This document shows, piece by piece, positions 10,534-21,556 of a stretch of 64,000 nucleotides of DNA. Each line of letters starts with the position of its first letter. Position 1 is the stretch's first letter. Below the pieces are notes generated by a model. The model had not been told where the DNA came from. It did no database searches and saw only the letters and a program-made list of their open reading frames with translations. Origin of the DNA: Gracilaria gracilis. Its lineage: Eukaryota > Rhodophyta > Florideophyceae > Gracilariales > Gracilariaceae. The position numbers were made by a program, and so were the translations under genes. The stretch spans positions 186,001-250,000 of the forward strand of contig JARGSG010000209.1 of the NCBI GenBank assembly GCA_030374805.1, given 5' to 3'.

Positions 10534-13500
10534 CTATGCGGGGGGTGGGAGGTAGGGCCTGGAGGTGGGGTCCCGGTAGAATCTGTTGAGGTAGAATCTA
10601 TGGAAACGCCTGTGGAGGCGGGAAGTGAAGGGGGTTGCGGGGTAGTTCTGGTGGAGAACATGAACGGAGCCAAGGATAGAAGAGAAAGGGATGAGTCCAA
10701 ACAATGGAGAAACGTTGTCGGATGTGTAGTGGGTGAAGATGGGAACTGGATGGGCGGTGTGGTTATGTTCGTCGTCTGTTGCCCATCGGAGGCATACGCA
10801 GTGGAGAGTGACATCGACTTTGTCGCTTGTTGGGACGAGCTCCATGAACTGTACGAAGGCGAACTCCTTGGAAGATGGAGCGGAAGAAGGAAGGATGAAG
10901 CGAAGAAGGGAGATGAGTTTGCAGACCCAAACGATGGAGGCGGAGTTGGAGGAGCTGGTGCCTGCAACGAAGACGTGAGAGAACTTTGGGGATTTAGAAG
11001 GACCGAAGGAAGGGGCGGCAAATATTCGTTGGATGAGAAGGACTGGAGGATCCTGAAGCGCGAGCTCGTTCCGCTCTTCAATGTAGTGGTCGAGTGATGG
11101 GACATAACCGCCGGCGACGTAAGCGGAGTTGACTACGGTGATTCGGGTGCGATGGAGAGTGGGGTAGTTGTCTGAAAGTTCTAGGACTTTGAGAGAAAGA
11201 GTGCGGAATGAAGGGAGGGCGTGTTTTCCAATCTGTTGGAGGATGACGAGAGTGTCCGCGGGGAAGAGGTATTGGAGATATTTGGGATTGAAATAAGGAT
11301 TAGAGTGAAGGAATTTGTGGGCGGTGATGAGATCAGCGAATGAGATGAGTTTTCCATCACGGACCAAACCGGGTTGGTGGTATTGGATGGGAGAGGCGAG
11401 GGCAGGAGAGGAGGAAGTGATGGAAGGGTTGGTGGAAAGGAGGTTCCAATCTTTGGTGGCGTTGGAGTGATGGATGGCGCGAATGGTTTCTTCATGTGCG
11501 GTGGACCTGCGCTTTGAGGTTTTGGAGTAGTCTGACTTGGAGAGGGAGTGGGCGTGTTCGAATATGTCGGCATCGTTGAAGTGGAGGCCTCCGAAGCGGC
11601 GAATGTCCTCGACGATGTGGTCGAGGAGATGGAACTTGAGGGTGCCAAGGCTGGGAGTGTGGTGGGGGCCGAGGACGAGTACGGCTCTGCGCTTGAAGGA
11701 GCGGATTTGGAATTGGAGGTCGGTTAGGCGGGAGTCGGTCCATTCTGCGGAGGTGTTGTATCTCATGGAGAAGAGGAGAAGATCGGAGTACTTGGTGAAA
11801 ACGGAAGTGATGGGAGCTGCATCGACCTCGTCACAGCAGCGGTCGAGGAAGGTTCCGATGAAGGGGAAGACCATGTTGAGTTAGCGGTAGTCTTTTGCTT
11901 CGAGCATACCACGTAGACCGTCGGATGTGAAGATACCGTTAAGGGTCTAACCGTTGTCGGAGGAGGAAAAGTCGATGTGGAGTCTTGTGGCTGGGGAGTG
12001 CTTTTCGATGGCGGCGAGGATGGTGTTCGCGTGTTTGAGGATGGAAGAGCGGACGGAGTTGAAGGAACGACGGAACTTGGAGGAATGGGGGGTAGTGAAG
12101 AGTGATTCTGACTTGAGTCTCTCGATGGCTGTGAGCTTGATGAGCTTGGAGATGCCGAGGTGGAAGTTATGGAGCGGTTCGAAGGGGAAGATGTTGTAAG
12201 GGGAGAGGAGAGGGGTGATGTTGAGGAGAGGGTAAGATTCGAAGAGGGAGGAGTACTTTGCGAGGGAAAGGGAGTGGAGTGCTTGAACGGCCTTTTCCTT
12301 GGTGTTTCGGGCGATTCTGGGCTTTCTGGCGAGGAGGGCCTTTTCAGCATCTTGGAGGAGGGCAGAGTGTGATTTGCGGGCAGCAAGAGTTTGGGTCTGG
12401 GATCGAAGAGGGGGATGGAATGTGTAGGTGGAGGTCGGAGCGTGGGACGATACATCGGTGCCATGGATGCTGGGGGCGGGTGCCGTGGGATATGGCGATA
12501 ATGTTCTTTGCTTCTATGATGTCTGCGCAGTAGGTGGCGATGATTCGGTGACAATGGTGGAGCACGCCATTAGCGTCACGGAAGGGGAAGCCGGTGAGGC
12601 CGGAGGAGAGAAGAGAGTCGAGGAGGTTGGAGATGGCACGCTGGATGAGTTGCATTTTGGTAGAGCGGGAGATGCTGGACGAGGTTTGGGGGATGGCATA
12701 GGGGTCTTGAGAGGGGGTGGCGAGGTTGAAAGAGGTTGAAAGGTATCCGAGAAGGGTGAGGTTGTCGGTGATACATTTGCGACGGAACGAGTCGAAGAAG
12801 TTGAGGGGTGTGATGTGAAGGGTGTAGGAGGTGATTGAAGAGGATTTGAGGGAGGTGGATGACTTGTCGGAGTATACTTGGACGAAGCCGATGAAGGAGT
12901 CGATACCGGTGTTCTCAGGGGTGTACCAGATTCAAGAGTTATTGGAAGACTGCATGATTGCGTGCTTGGGCGCTGGGACAGCTTCTTTTCCGAAGGAAGA
13001 AGTCATGGGGTGGGCGAAAGCGGGAGAGCCGGAGGAAGTTGTATGGGGGACGTGGTGGAAGAAGGGGTTGTGGGAGTGTCGAGTGCGAGTTGTCGTTTAA
13101 GGACTTGGATAGCCTCCTTTCGGAAGATGGTGGCTGTGAAGAGGTGCTGTGGGTCGTGGAGGGTGGTGGGGGTGAAACCGATTTTGGTGACTCGGTGTTG
13201 GAAGGGGTCTGTTTGAAGTTTGAGACACTGGGAGGCGGAGGAGACGGCGTTGTGGAAGGCTGACTTGGAGAAGGCAGGGTCATGGAGGAGAGAGATGAGT
13301 TCGTCTGCCTTGCGGTGGCCGAGGGTGGAAGCGATGGAAGATATGTAGAGGACCATTCGTTCGAGGTAGGGGTTGTTGAGGAGAGGGAAGAAGGGGGGTG
13401 GTGGAGGAGGTGGGGAGGGGGAGAGGGAGCAGAAGTGAGTGCCTACGATATGGTAAACGTCTTGGATGTGGACGGAGAGAGAGAGCTGTTGCTGGTGGTA

Positions 13501-13746
13501 GGAGTCGTCGTCGGCGATGGGGACGTTATGGGAAGGGCGATTGGAGAGGGGAGGTGGGGGTGGAGGTGGAAGTTTGGGTGCGGGCTTTTGACGCTTTGTG
13601 TGTGGGGGAAAGTGAGGGATGTTATCGCCGGGAAAGAGGAAACGCTTGTTGGCGGTGAGACGGTTGGGGCATCTTCTTTGGTGACTTTGAATGGCGGGGA
13701 TGGTGCGAGCAAAGAAGGAGCAGCCTTCAAAGCAGCAATTAGGCAT
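10534..13746 (-). pseudogene. KDZ/Plavaka-like transposase, decayed
   Basis: Starts at ATG 13746 with a Cys/His finger (CCFEGCSFFAR...HQRRC) like the N-terminal finger of Plavaka transposases, then a Pro-rich linker. The conserved core follows: WYTPENTGIDSFIGFVQVY near 12925, a region with NGVLHHCHRIIATYCAD near 12580, PYNIFPFEPLHNFHLGISK near 12200 and the C-terminal KFHLLDHIVEDIRRFGGLHF near 11655 with FEHAH. These match the family in order and spacing. Frame changes occur near 13085 and 12360, and in-frame stops at 12932-12934, 11947-11949 and 11881-11883, so it cannot be translated whole. The longest intact piece is 10534-11874. The plus-strand open frames opposite it are shadows. Known role: DNA-mediated cut-and-paste transposition. 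Confidence 0.7.
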
Positions 13747-13998
13747 AGCGCGGAGCGGTGTGGGGGTGTTGGGGGAGAGGGGGGCACGTGATGGTGGGGA
13801 GCGTAATATGGCGCACGGAGGGTGGGACGGAGTGATGGGGGAGGTGGCACGTGATGCGAAGGCATTTTAAAAGTGAGAGAACAAAGGGCCGATATATGAT
13901 ATCAGAGTTGTTGAATAGATGTGCTATATCTCTATAGAGAGTTCCTATTCGAAGGGTTTGTATTCTTCTAATCGTATTCCATAAGCAGCTATCTATGT

Positions 13999-14038
13999 AT
14001 ATATATCCCTATTTGGGGATATATATGTATCCCTATTT
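13999..14038. promoter_or_regulatory. AT-rich hairpin with repeated TATCCCTATTT upstream of the transposase
   Basis: ATATATCCC at 14001-14009 pairs with GGGATATAT at 14016-14024 across a short loop, and the unit TATCCCTATTT is repeated immediately to the right (about 14004 and 14028). It lies between the transposase start and the right subterminal repeats. It could be a promoter element or a transposon-end structure; its function is unknown. Confidence 0.3.
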
Positions 14039-14087
14039 AGCGCCGTGAAGTTCTAAGTATGTGCCACTTACACACTTACATTGCGTT

Positions 14088-14195
14088 CGGAAACTAGCAT
14101 GAACGGAAGTAACATGCTAGTTTGTCTTCCATCCAAAATAGCAATGATGGAAATATTCCTGAATAATTCTTTACACACAAACTAGCACAAGTGGA
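14088..14195 (+). repeat. Right subterminal repeat cluster of the KDZ-like transposon
   Basis: Contains AAACTAGCATG near 14093, ACATGCTAGTTTG near 14111 and AAACTAGCAC near 14179, the same core as the left cluster and present in both orientations. TTCCAT/ATGGAA pairs also occur here. The outermost base is not certain. Confidence 0.45.
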
Positions 14196-14249
14196 AATGT
14201 GAAAATATTTTCGGAAATTAAGCACATCCAAATTTGGATAAAATCACCG

Positions 14250-15340
14250 GTTTTTCGATTATCGACCATCGATACTCCGGTTAGACCGAGTGGTGGCACG
14301 GTGCCTTCGTAGTGTGGCCCCATACTTGGGTCCTTTGTCACGCTTCTCGCGGTGTCGGTGTTCCCGTTGCTTTGGTTCGGTAGAGTTCCTTCTCCCGCGG
14401 GAGTCCCAAGTGGGCGTACCGCAAGGTTGCGTGGTACCAACCGTTCCGACGGAGCTGGGTGTGACGTCGAAGGCGCTCGCGTCAACGGTAACCCTGATTG
14501 AACCAGCCTCGCCGCGGTGGCACGTGACGTTGTCAACGGGTGGCCGTCATTGGTCTTCGCCGTGGCGTGTTCCACCTCCGTGTGCACGGGAGGTGTCAGC
14601 TCGGTTTGTCGACGTGACTCGCTCGCTGAGCTGCTCTCCCTTACAGGTGTAGTCCGTGTGCTACGGTTAGCACTTCCCTGCTGGGCACTTCGCGACGTGT
14701 GCACTGTGTACTCCGCCTTGGGCATGCTGGGCGACTTCGTCTCCGGTGATGCTTCTCCATCTTGGACGTGCGAGCTCAACGGCACCTCAGCCGAGTTTTC
14801 CACCTCGATGCGCGGCGTAGTCAATCCAGGCGCGCTATGCGGCGTAGGCAACCACTTCGCGGGTAACGACTGAGTCTCCTCGGTACTGTTCCGCGCAGCG
14901 TTGGTGTCTCTTGACGTTTCTGCTTCTGCGTTTACAGGAAACGACTTTGATGAGACGCCGGGCTCCCGAAAGGGATGTGATCGCTTCAGCGTAGCGTCAG
15001 CTTTCCGTGTATCTCGAGATTCATCACGCGAAGACGCGGAATTGACGAGTCCCTCCCCCTCTTTAGATGGAGCGACATGGAAAGTGGGTGTCGGCGCGCA
15101 AAGGCGGCTAGTAATTACGCCAGGCGGCGGGGCTTGAAACAGCGAAATACCAGGGCGTCTAGAGTCCGATAACATCGGCAAATCAGAGAGTCCCCTAGTA
15201 AAGTGTGGCAACTCCCTAAGGCGGTCGATGGGGGGTGGTTCCGGTGTGTCCGTAGTGTTTGTATCCGCTTCCGCGGCAGAATGTCCTCTTGATGGGTCGT
15301 TTCCCGCAGGCGGGGGTGCAAAAACCACGCGATCGCGGGA
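14250..15340 (-). pseudogene. Gypsy A low-complexity linker after integrase
   Basis: About 350 codons rich in Ser, Thr, Pro and Arg follow the integrase C-terminus and precede the place where a chromodomain is found in Gypsy B. No domain is recognised. It is clearly diverged from the matching part of Gypsy B, although the sequence just upstream is nearly identical between the two copies. It runs on without a chromodomain into unrelated sequence near 14225. Confidence 0.55.
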
Positions 15341-16639
15341 GATGCGTTCATGTTGGTGACCCATCTCAACTACGACAGTGTCGGGCTCCACAGCAATTGT
15401 CTTGAAGGGATCGTCTGCAACGGGTGAGAGCTTATAGCGTTTCTCCTTGCCTGGGTTCCAATACTCCTTACGGATGATTACATAATCCCCTTCTTTAAGA
15501 GCGGGCGGTCTTCGAGGAGCTCGCTCATCGGAATCACGCTTATATACGGCTTGTGACGGGGCCATTGACCGTTGTGCTGCAGGAACCAGCTTGGTAAACA
15601 ATGTCTTCCAGGTTTCTCTGTATCTCTTCGTCGAAGGGAATTGATCCAGACTTGGCTGTGCTTCGAGCTCCACGGGGGGTGGTGTGCGAGACAAAACCAA
15701 TTCAAATGGAGTCAATCCCGTAGTACGGTGTACCTGAGTGTTGTATGCGAATGTAGGCGCATCGGTGAACAGGTCCCACGTGGTGGAGTGATCGGCTACG
15801 TATGAACGAAGTACCGCTCACAGCGTCCGGTTAAACCGTTCAGCCTGCCCATTACACTGGGGGTGGTAGGTTGTCGTGAAGAGATTCATGACATCCAGAA
15901 CTCTGCATACATCCCGGAAGAACCGGGAGGCAAACTGTTTCCCGTTATCGGAGAGTAGAATCACCGGTGAACCGTAAATGAATGCCTAATGGGTGAAGAA
16001 TGCTTGCGAAACCGTCAATGACATGATTCTCCGTAATGGGACGGTACGAACGAGCTTCGAAAAACGATCCGTGATCACGAGTAGAAATTTGTTACGCCAC
16101 TTAGTAGCCAGGAACGGTCCCAAAATATCGATGGCTACGAATTCCAGGGGCGCCCTTGCGGGGAAGAGCTTCAACTTCGTCGCATGGCGGCGGAGCTTGA
16201 CGCGATTCCGAGCACACTCGGGGCAGAACCGCACAGTTGCGTAGCAATCCGCAGCCATTGCTGGCCAGTAGAATTTCCTTCGCAATGTAAGGTACAGTTT
16301 CCGTCCTCCGACCTTACCACTAAGTTTGGCATAGTGTGATAAGTGTAACACCCGAGATTGTAGGGCGTGTGGCACCAGTATTTGTGGGTTTCCATTTACC
16401 GTGCGAACGAGATATCCAATATCATTCACCTGAAAGGGGAGTTCAGCTCCTCCATTGAGTTGCGCCAGAATCTTCGTACAGTAGGGATCTCTGAATTGTT
16501 CCCTAACCATCTCCTTCGTGGTGACGGGTACGAAGTTCCCTGGCAGGGGGCGACATTTCGCTAACAGCCAGTAATTCTTCCATTTCTTGGTCAAAATCCA
16601 GTCTATCTGGCCAATCCTCTTCGACATCATCCAGTTCAC
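15340..16639 (-). pseudogene. Gypsy A integrase remnant
   Basis: The zinc-binding HHCC region (HLSHYAKL...CPECARNR) near 16330-16210, the start of the catalytic core (VAIDILGPFL near 16140, ITDRFSKLVRTVP near 16070) and the C-terminal part (GDYVIIRKEYWNPGKEK near 15480) are recognisable. Known role: inserts the DNA copy into the host chromosome. Broken. Confidence 0.75.
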
Positions 16640-18149
16640 TTACTGTGTAGTCGTCGACTTCGAAGCAGGGTATTTCTTCGGTATCGACGGCTAACGCTTC
16701 CACTGTGGTGGGTAGGCGAGACAGGGCGTCTGCTTGTGTATTGTTGGCGCCCTTCTCGTAGGCGACGTCGAAGTCGAACTCTGCAAGACGCAGTGTCCAA
16801 CGCATTAAGCGGCCAGAAGGCTCCGATATGGAGAGTAGGCATCTCAATGATGAGTGATCCGTGTAAACGGTGAAATGAGCACCCATAAGGGTAGTGGCGT
16901 AGTGTGCATAGTGCCCATACTACGGCAAGACATTCCTTCTCCGAGACGGAGTAATTCTTCTCATGCACGTTCAACCAACGGGACCAGTATCCACTTGGCT
17001 TGCGTTCCCCCCTCTGGGTTGGTTTGAAACAACGCACAGCCTACCTGGTAGTCACTAGAATCCGTGTCCACGGTATATGAAAGTCTCGGTTTCGGTAGGG
17101 AAAATACTGGTGCCGTGGTTACAGCCTCTGTGAGAGAGTTAAAGGCTTCCGTCTGAGCTAGACGTGAATGGGCTCCAGCTTAGGCGGTTGACCCTTCCGC
17201 AGAAGCGCGTTGAGAGGTGCCGAGATGTCGGCGAAGTTGGGGAATAAACCGTCTATAGACGTTGACTAATCCTAGAAAGGATCTCAGTTCAGTCTGGGTA
17301 GTCGGTCTCCATGGCCTGTTTCAGCCACTTCACACGAGCTTCCTCGATCATGACACGTCCTGGACGGATTATGTGACCCAGATACTTGACAGTATCCGTA
17401 AAGAATTCGCATTTCCCTCAGCTTGGGTGTCACTACCGGCATCCCGTAACGTGGCCATTACATCTCTCACGTGTGTGAGGTGATCATCCCAGGTTATATG
17501 AGAATACGATGATGTCGTCGAGGTCGACGAGACAGGTACGCCCACTTGAAGCGGGCCAGTAGGATACCAATAGCACGCTGAAAGGTAGCGTGGGCATTGG
17601 TTAAACCAAAAGGCATCCGTTTAAAACGGTAGAGGCCAGAATTGCAGACAATGCGTGTCTTGTTCTGATCCTGCTTCGTCGCTGGCACCTGCCAGTATTC
17701 CCAATTAGCATCCAATGCCGTGAATACGGTAGCATTTCCGATAGAATCGATGTATTCATCCATACGTGGAATAGGGTACACTTCCTTGACGGTAACAGCG
17801 TTTAGACGACGAAAGTTGATGCAAAAGCGCCAAGAACCATCTTGTTTCGAAGCCAGTACCACTGGTGATGTCCCACGGCGAATGTGCCGGATCTATAATC
17901 CCTGCACGGAGTATCTTGTCCACCTGAAATTGCTCTTCTTCTCTGGCCTTGGGCCCTGCCCTGTACGGATGTTGGGCTACTGGCACGAGAGTTCCGAAGG
18001 AGATCAATCCGGTGTTCCGTGGTATTTATCTCTCCCAGAGAACCATCCCACATTGTGGCGAATTCACGAAGCATACCACGCAGTATTTCGCGGTGTGTTT
18101 CCGGAACATATCCGAGGTAGAGTTCTTCCAATTCCTTCACTGGGTCCAA
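16503..18149 (-). pseudogene. Gypsy A reverse transcriptase and RNase H remnant
   Basis: Recognisable as Ty3/gypsy by FRRLNAVTVKEVYPIPRMD near 17810, RFKRMPFGLTNA near 17620 and the RNase H segment with VYTDHSSLRCLL near 16870 and NTQADALSRLP near 16740. More fragmented than the matching region of Gypsy B. Broken in several places. Confidence 0.8.
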
Positions 18150-18499
18150 TTGGTCCTAGCTCCTCGGAACGCGTGTCTTCTCTGTCTTAGCAGGTGACTG
18201 GCGCGAAGGACTCGGCGTTGGAGGCGATTGAGATACAGACTCCTCCCCCTCCTTAGAGTGAACGATTCCGATCACATCGGCAGCAGTCATGTTTGTAGGT
18301 ACCAACGCAGTGGGATGCGGCATAACCAAGCCAATCACTTGGTTCTTCACCAGATACTGGGTTGTGTTGCCAAGATTGGCTTGGCTATCAACACGTAAAA
18401 ACGGATTATCCGGTTCCACTTGGACGACTCCAATAGCAATGGCGAGGGAGTATTTGTCATACAACGGCGGCAAGGGCTGGACGATTCGTAAACCGTGTT

Positions 18500-19060
18500 G
18501 ACGGGGAGTTCACCTGTACCCAGACTTGAGACTCTGGAGGCACGCGTGTCGCAGAGGCTACACGAAGCTTCGTAGATTCCCGAGAACTCGGTGGTGCTTC
18601 CTGCGGCCGCAGGTATAGGTACGTGCGTCTTGGAGGCATGCCTCAAATGGGCGACGAACAATGGGCACGGACGAACCATCTTCCATCTCAACACGCCTCT
18701 GGCAGGGCCTAATGACATCGAGGAAGCGGTCGCAGAAGTCACAACCCAAAATGACTGGGGCGGCCAGGGACCGACAAACGAAAACGTCGAGCGTCACCAG
18801 GCATGAAACTAAGCGGATTACCAACTCGATGCCCCCCAACCGTTGAAAACGGGTTGTTAATCGCGGTCAACGACGTCAGGAATGTCGCCATGGCAAATAT
18901 CTGACCGCAAGGCGGGTGGCAAAGCTGTCTCGACGATGACGTTTGGACCTGCGCCTGTGTCTAGGACAGTGAGATAACGAACCATAAATTGGGGTGAAAG
19001 GCCAAGGTCAGCATGGACCTTGCAATTGCGCTTGGCCATCACCATAACTCTATCCGAGGA
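18500..19060 (-). pseudogene. Gypsy A aspartic protease remnant
   Basis: MVRYLTVLDTGAGPNVIV near 18980 carries the DTGAG active-site triad of retropepsins; APVILGCDFCDRF near 18755 is the downstream part of the fold. Broken. Confidence 0.7.
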
Positions 19061-19509
19061 ACCGGTTATTTCTTACCCGTATCCACGGTCGACGAAGAAC
19101 ACCAAGGTGCTCTGAGTTCAGGTCTTCGACGGCCTGTTTCTTCGAGAGGATTCGGGACCTTGGAGCGAGGCAGGGACGCCTCGGGGCGCTTTCAGCCACA
19201 ACTCTGAGGGCGCCTCTCCAAGAGAGGGAGACTCCCACAGTTAGTTTTTCTGAGCAGATTCTGCCTGAGGCATGTGCTCAGTGTTCTGAAACCATGGATG
19301 CCTAGACACCAGCGACAGAAGCCTCCGCAGTAGCGGTTGGATTTCCCTCTAGAGGGGCAAGGGGGGTGAAGAGGTCACCATGTTCTGGGCAATCGGGAGC
19401 CGCAATTGAGCGTGGAATATCCATCGTTGCGCGGATGTACGATGCCATCGGAACGGAAGCTTTCTCCTCAGGTGAGAAGGATTCGTAGTTGGCAATGACT
19501 TTTGCCCAT

Positions 19510-21291
19510 TCACGCTTAGTTAAAACGCACTGCGGTCAAGTATGCCCTCGGATATAGCAGATGTGACAGATCAATCCAACGATGGCATTGACGTTCCGAG
19601 TATTCGAGAATCGCACCACTGGGGCGGGGAGCTAGCCAGCAAGGCCATGAGGCCCCAGGTTCCACCGTTTTCATATGACAGTCGAGGCGGTCGAGGCTCG
19701 GTTCGAATCTGCATACAACAGTGTATCGTCTGGACCCGTCTGAAACGAGGCATCCATGGTTGAGGGGAGCTCCGTTGCCCGGGATTGAAAGCACGTCGCT
19801 AGCGGCAAAGTGCACCTGATCATACTCTTTATTGGATTGCTCGTCAGCCAGCATTGACGCAGACGGGGTTATCGGGTCCAACATCAACGCTTAAGCGGAC
19901 TTCAACCGGCTACCCGGAACTCGTGCGCGTAGCGCATCGCCTTCGGCGCGTGCATACTGCACTAGTTCCAAGTACGTAATCTTACGGTTCTCTTCACGGC
20001 GACGGGCCACTAGGGTTCGTATAGCCGGGTCTAGTCCATCAACGAACATGGTACAACGCTGTTGAGAGGAATGAACATTGCCACAACGGTGGAAGGCCTT
20101 GTTCAGGCGCACCGATTAATCGGTTTCCGTTTTCGCCGAGGCGTTGTTCGGTCTCTCTCAGAGCGATGATTGCCAACTGGATAGCGGTTTTAGTGGCATA
20201 GGACCTCAGTAAGTACTGAACTGCTTTCAGGCCAGCAGGTAACCCCTCCTTCAGAGGCGCGCGATGAAACTCTTACAGAGTTGTACAGATCTTCAGCGAG
20301 TTTGCGGAGAAAATGGTGGCAGCGCGACAAACGCCTGTCCTGCATTCATCCCAAGGATGTCGACATCTCAAGGATGTCGGCTTCTGCTACAAACTGTGAT
20401 CGACAATCCAACACCAGGATGGGATCATCACATGTAAACAGTTGATTACGGAGCAAAAGCTGCATTCATTTAGTACAGTCTTTGACCTTTCCCGTCCGTC
20501 GGGGAGTTCTATCTAATGAGGAGTCCTCCAAGCGGTAATACCGGTATGGAAAACAGCTTCTTGTAGAGCAGATTGGTAGGCTTCAACTATTTTAATCCAG
20601 AGTGCTCCCTTCCCTGCAATCGGGCGCGTATCACACCTAGGGTGGCTGATGACCGCTTTGAGCGTGACGAACGCTCACGAAGGGCTTCTTCTACCGACGA
20701 GTCGGATGTGTCAGACCCGGTTGACCGGCGTGAAGAAAGAGAAGATGCTGAAGAATCAGAGTCGTAGTTCTTCCGCTCCTTGCGTGCTTTGGATCCACTG
20801 ACCTTCTTGTCACGGTGTGAAAAAGCAACCGGCCCAGCTGGGGGATTAGCTCCAACCAGGACTGTTTGTTCCACCGTTTCCAAACGGGAGCGGAGGCGGG
20901 TGAACTTCTCAGCCACGTCCTCCACGAAATTAGTCGGTCCTGCAAAGGCTTCCAAGAGGGAGTTGACATCAGCACGCAATACGCGGAGATCCTCTGAACA
21001 GTCCTGCAAAGCAGTGTCATCCACCTTCTTTCGAAGTAGCGACTACTCCTTAGCAAGGGTAGCGTGGGCAGCCCGCAGAGAGTGGAGCTGCTCTTCCACA
21101 GTTAAACTGGGAATATCGTTAGTAGCCATCCTCGAAGGTGGCTCTTGTCTTGCAGGGCCTGTGGGGACCGTTACACCAGTAGGAAGAGCGGGACCAGCAA
21201 CGGCAAGAGTCGGTCCATCACCTCGATGAGGGTTAATCAATGACGTGGGCGGAAGTTGGGTGGTCGTCGGCACAGCTTCAGTAGCCCGCAT
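19510..21291 (-). pseudogene. gag: Gypsy A gag remnant
   Basis: A coiled-coil segment (LTVEEQLHSLRAAHATLAKE near 21090), an acidic Ser-rich stretch (SDSSASSLSSRRSTGSD near 20740), a capsid-like helical region (RLNKAFHRCGNVH near 20110) and the start of a zinc-knuckle region. Same order and the same breaks as in Gypsy B. Broken. Confidence 0.6.
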
Positions 21292-21540
21292 CCCTTCGGT
21301 ACGAGACCGTGAACGGGTAGGGATCTGCCATGGGAGTGGCGGATCCGTTCTTCCAATCTAACTGCGTGTCTTTGGACGCTCTGACAACGTCATGACCAAA
21401 ACAACCGTACAACGGGATCAATCAACAGCCAATGAGCTGAGACTTCCAGTAGACTTCCAAATGGAGACAACGACAAAAGGGATAACCCCAAAACGAATGA
21501 ATTAACGAGTGAATCTTCCGACCAAACATATTCTATTTTT

Positions 21541-21554
21541 AAGTCGGGAGACCA
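21541..21554 (-). other. Gypsy A primer binding site
   Basis: On the minus strand it reads TGGTCTCCCGACTT, two bases after the LTR end CCACA. TGG pairs with a tRNA CCA tail. The same 14 bases are at 31153-31166 in Gypsy B, and a close variant stands in Gypsy C. The primer tRNA was not identified. Confidence 0.7.
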
Positions 21555-21556
21555 CT

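Larger units (their letters stand above)
6206..14210. mobile_element. Large KDZ/Plavaka-like DNA transposon with methyltransferase-type cargo
   Basis: Two plus-strand genes face a minus-strand transposase, ending tail to tail near 10392/10534. Clusters of an ACTAGCAT/ATGCTAGT motif stand near both edges (6216-6298 and 14092-14190), as expected for subterminal repeats. The left edge coincides with the abrupt end of Copia-2, the right with the abrupt end of Gypsy A. Exact termini and a target-site duplication could not be settled. All three genes carry stops or frame changes, so the copy is decayed. The class assignment rests on the transposase. Confidence 0.65.

Noticed and set aside
6280-13746. 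A non-standard genetic code in which TAA/TAG mean Gln, suggested by single in-frame stops in long frames.
   Set aside because: Copia-1 (892 codons) and the Gypsy B reverse transcriptase (544 codons) contain no internal TAA or TAG and use CAA/CAG for Gln. With a reassigned code such stops would be frequent inside them. Decay is the simpler explanation.
13282-13791. Plus-strand frames opposite the transposase as genes (also 10531-11097 and 12428-12739).
   Set aside because: They are shadows: Gly/Glu-rich complements of the Pro/Ser-rich minus-strand coding, without recognisable motifs.
6206-14210. A Polinton/Maverick or virus-derived element, because of its size and several genes.
   Set aside because: No DNA polymerase B, capsid, packaging ATPase, protease or retroviral-type integrase is seen; the transposase fits the KDZ/Plavaka class.
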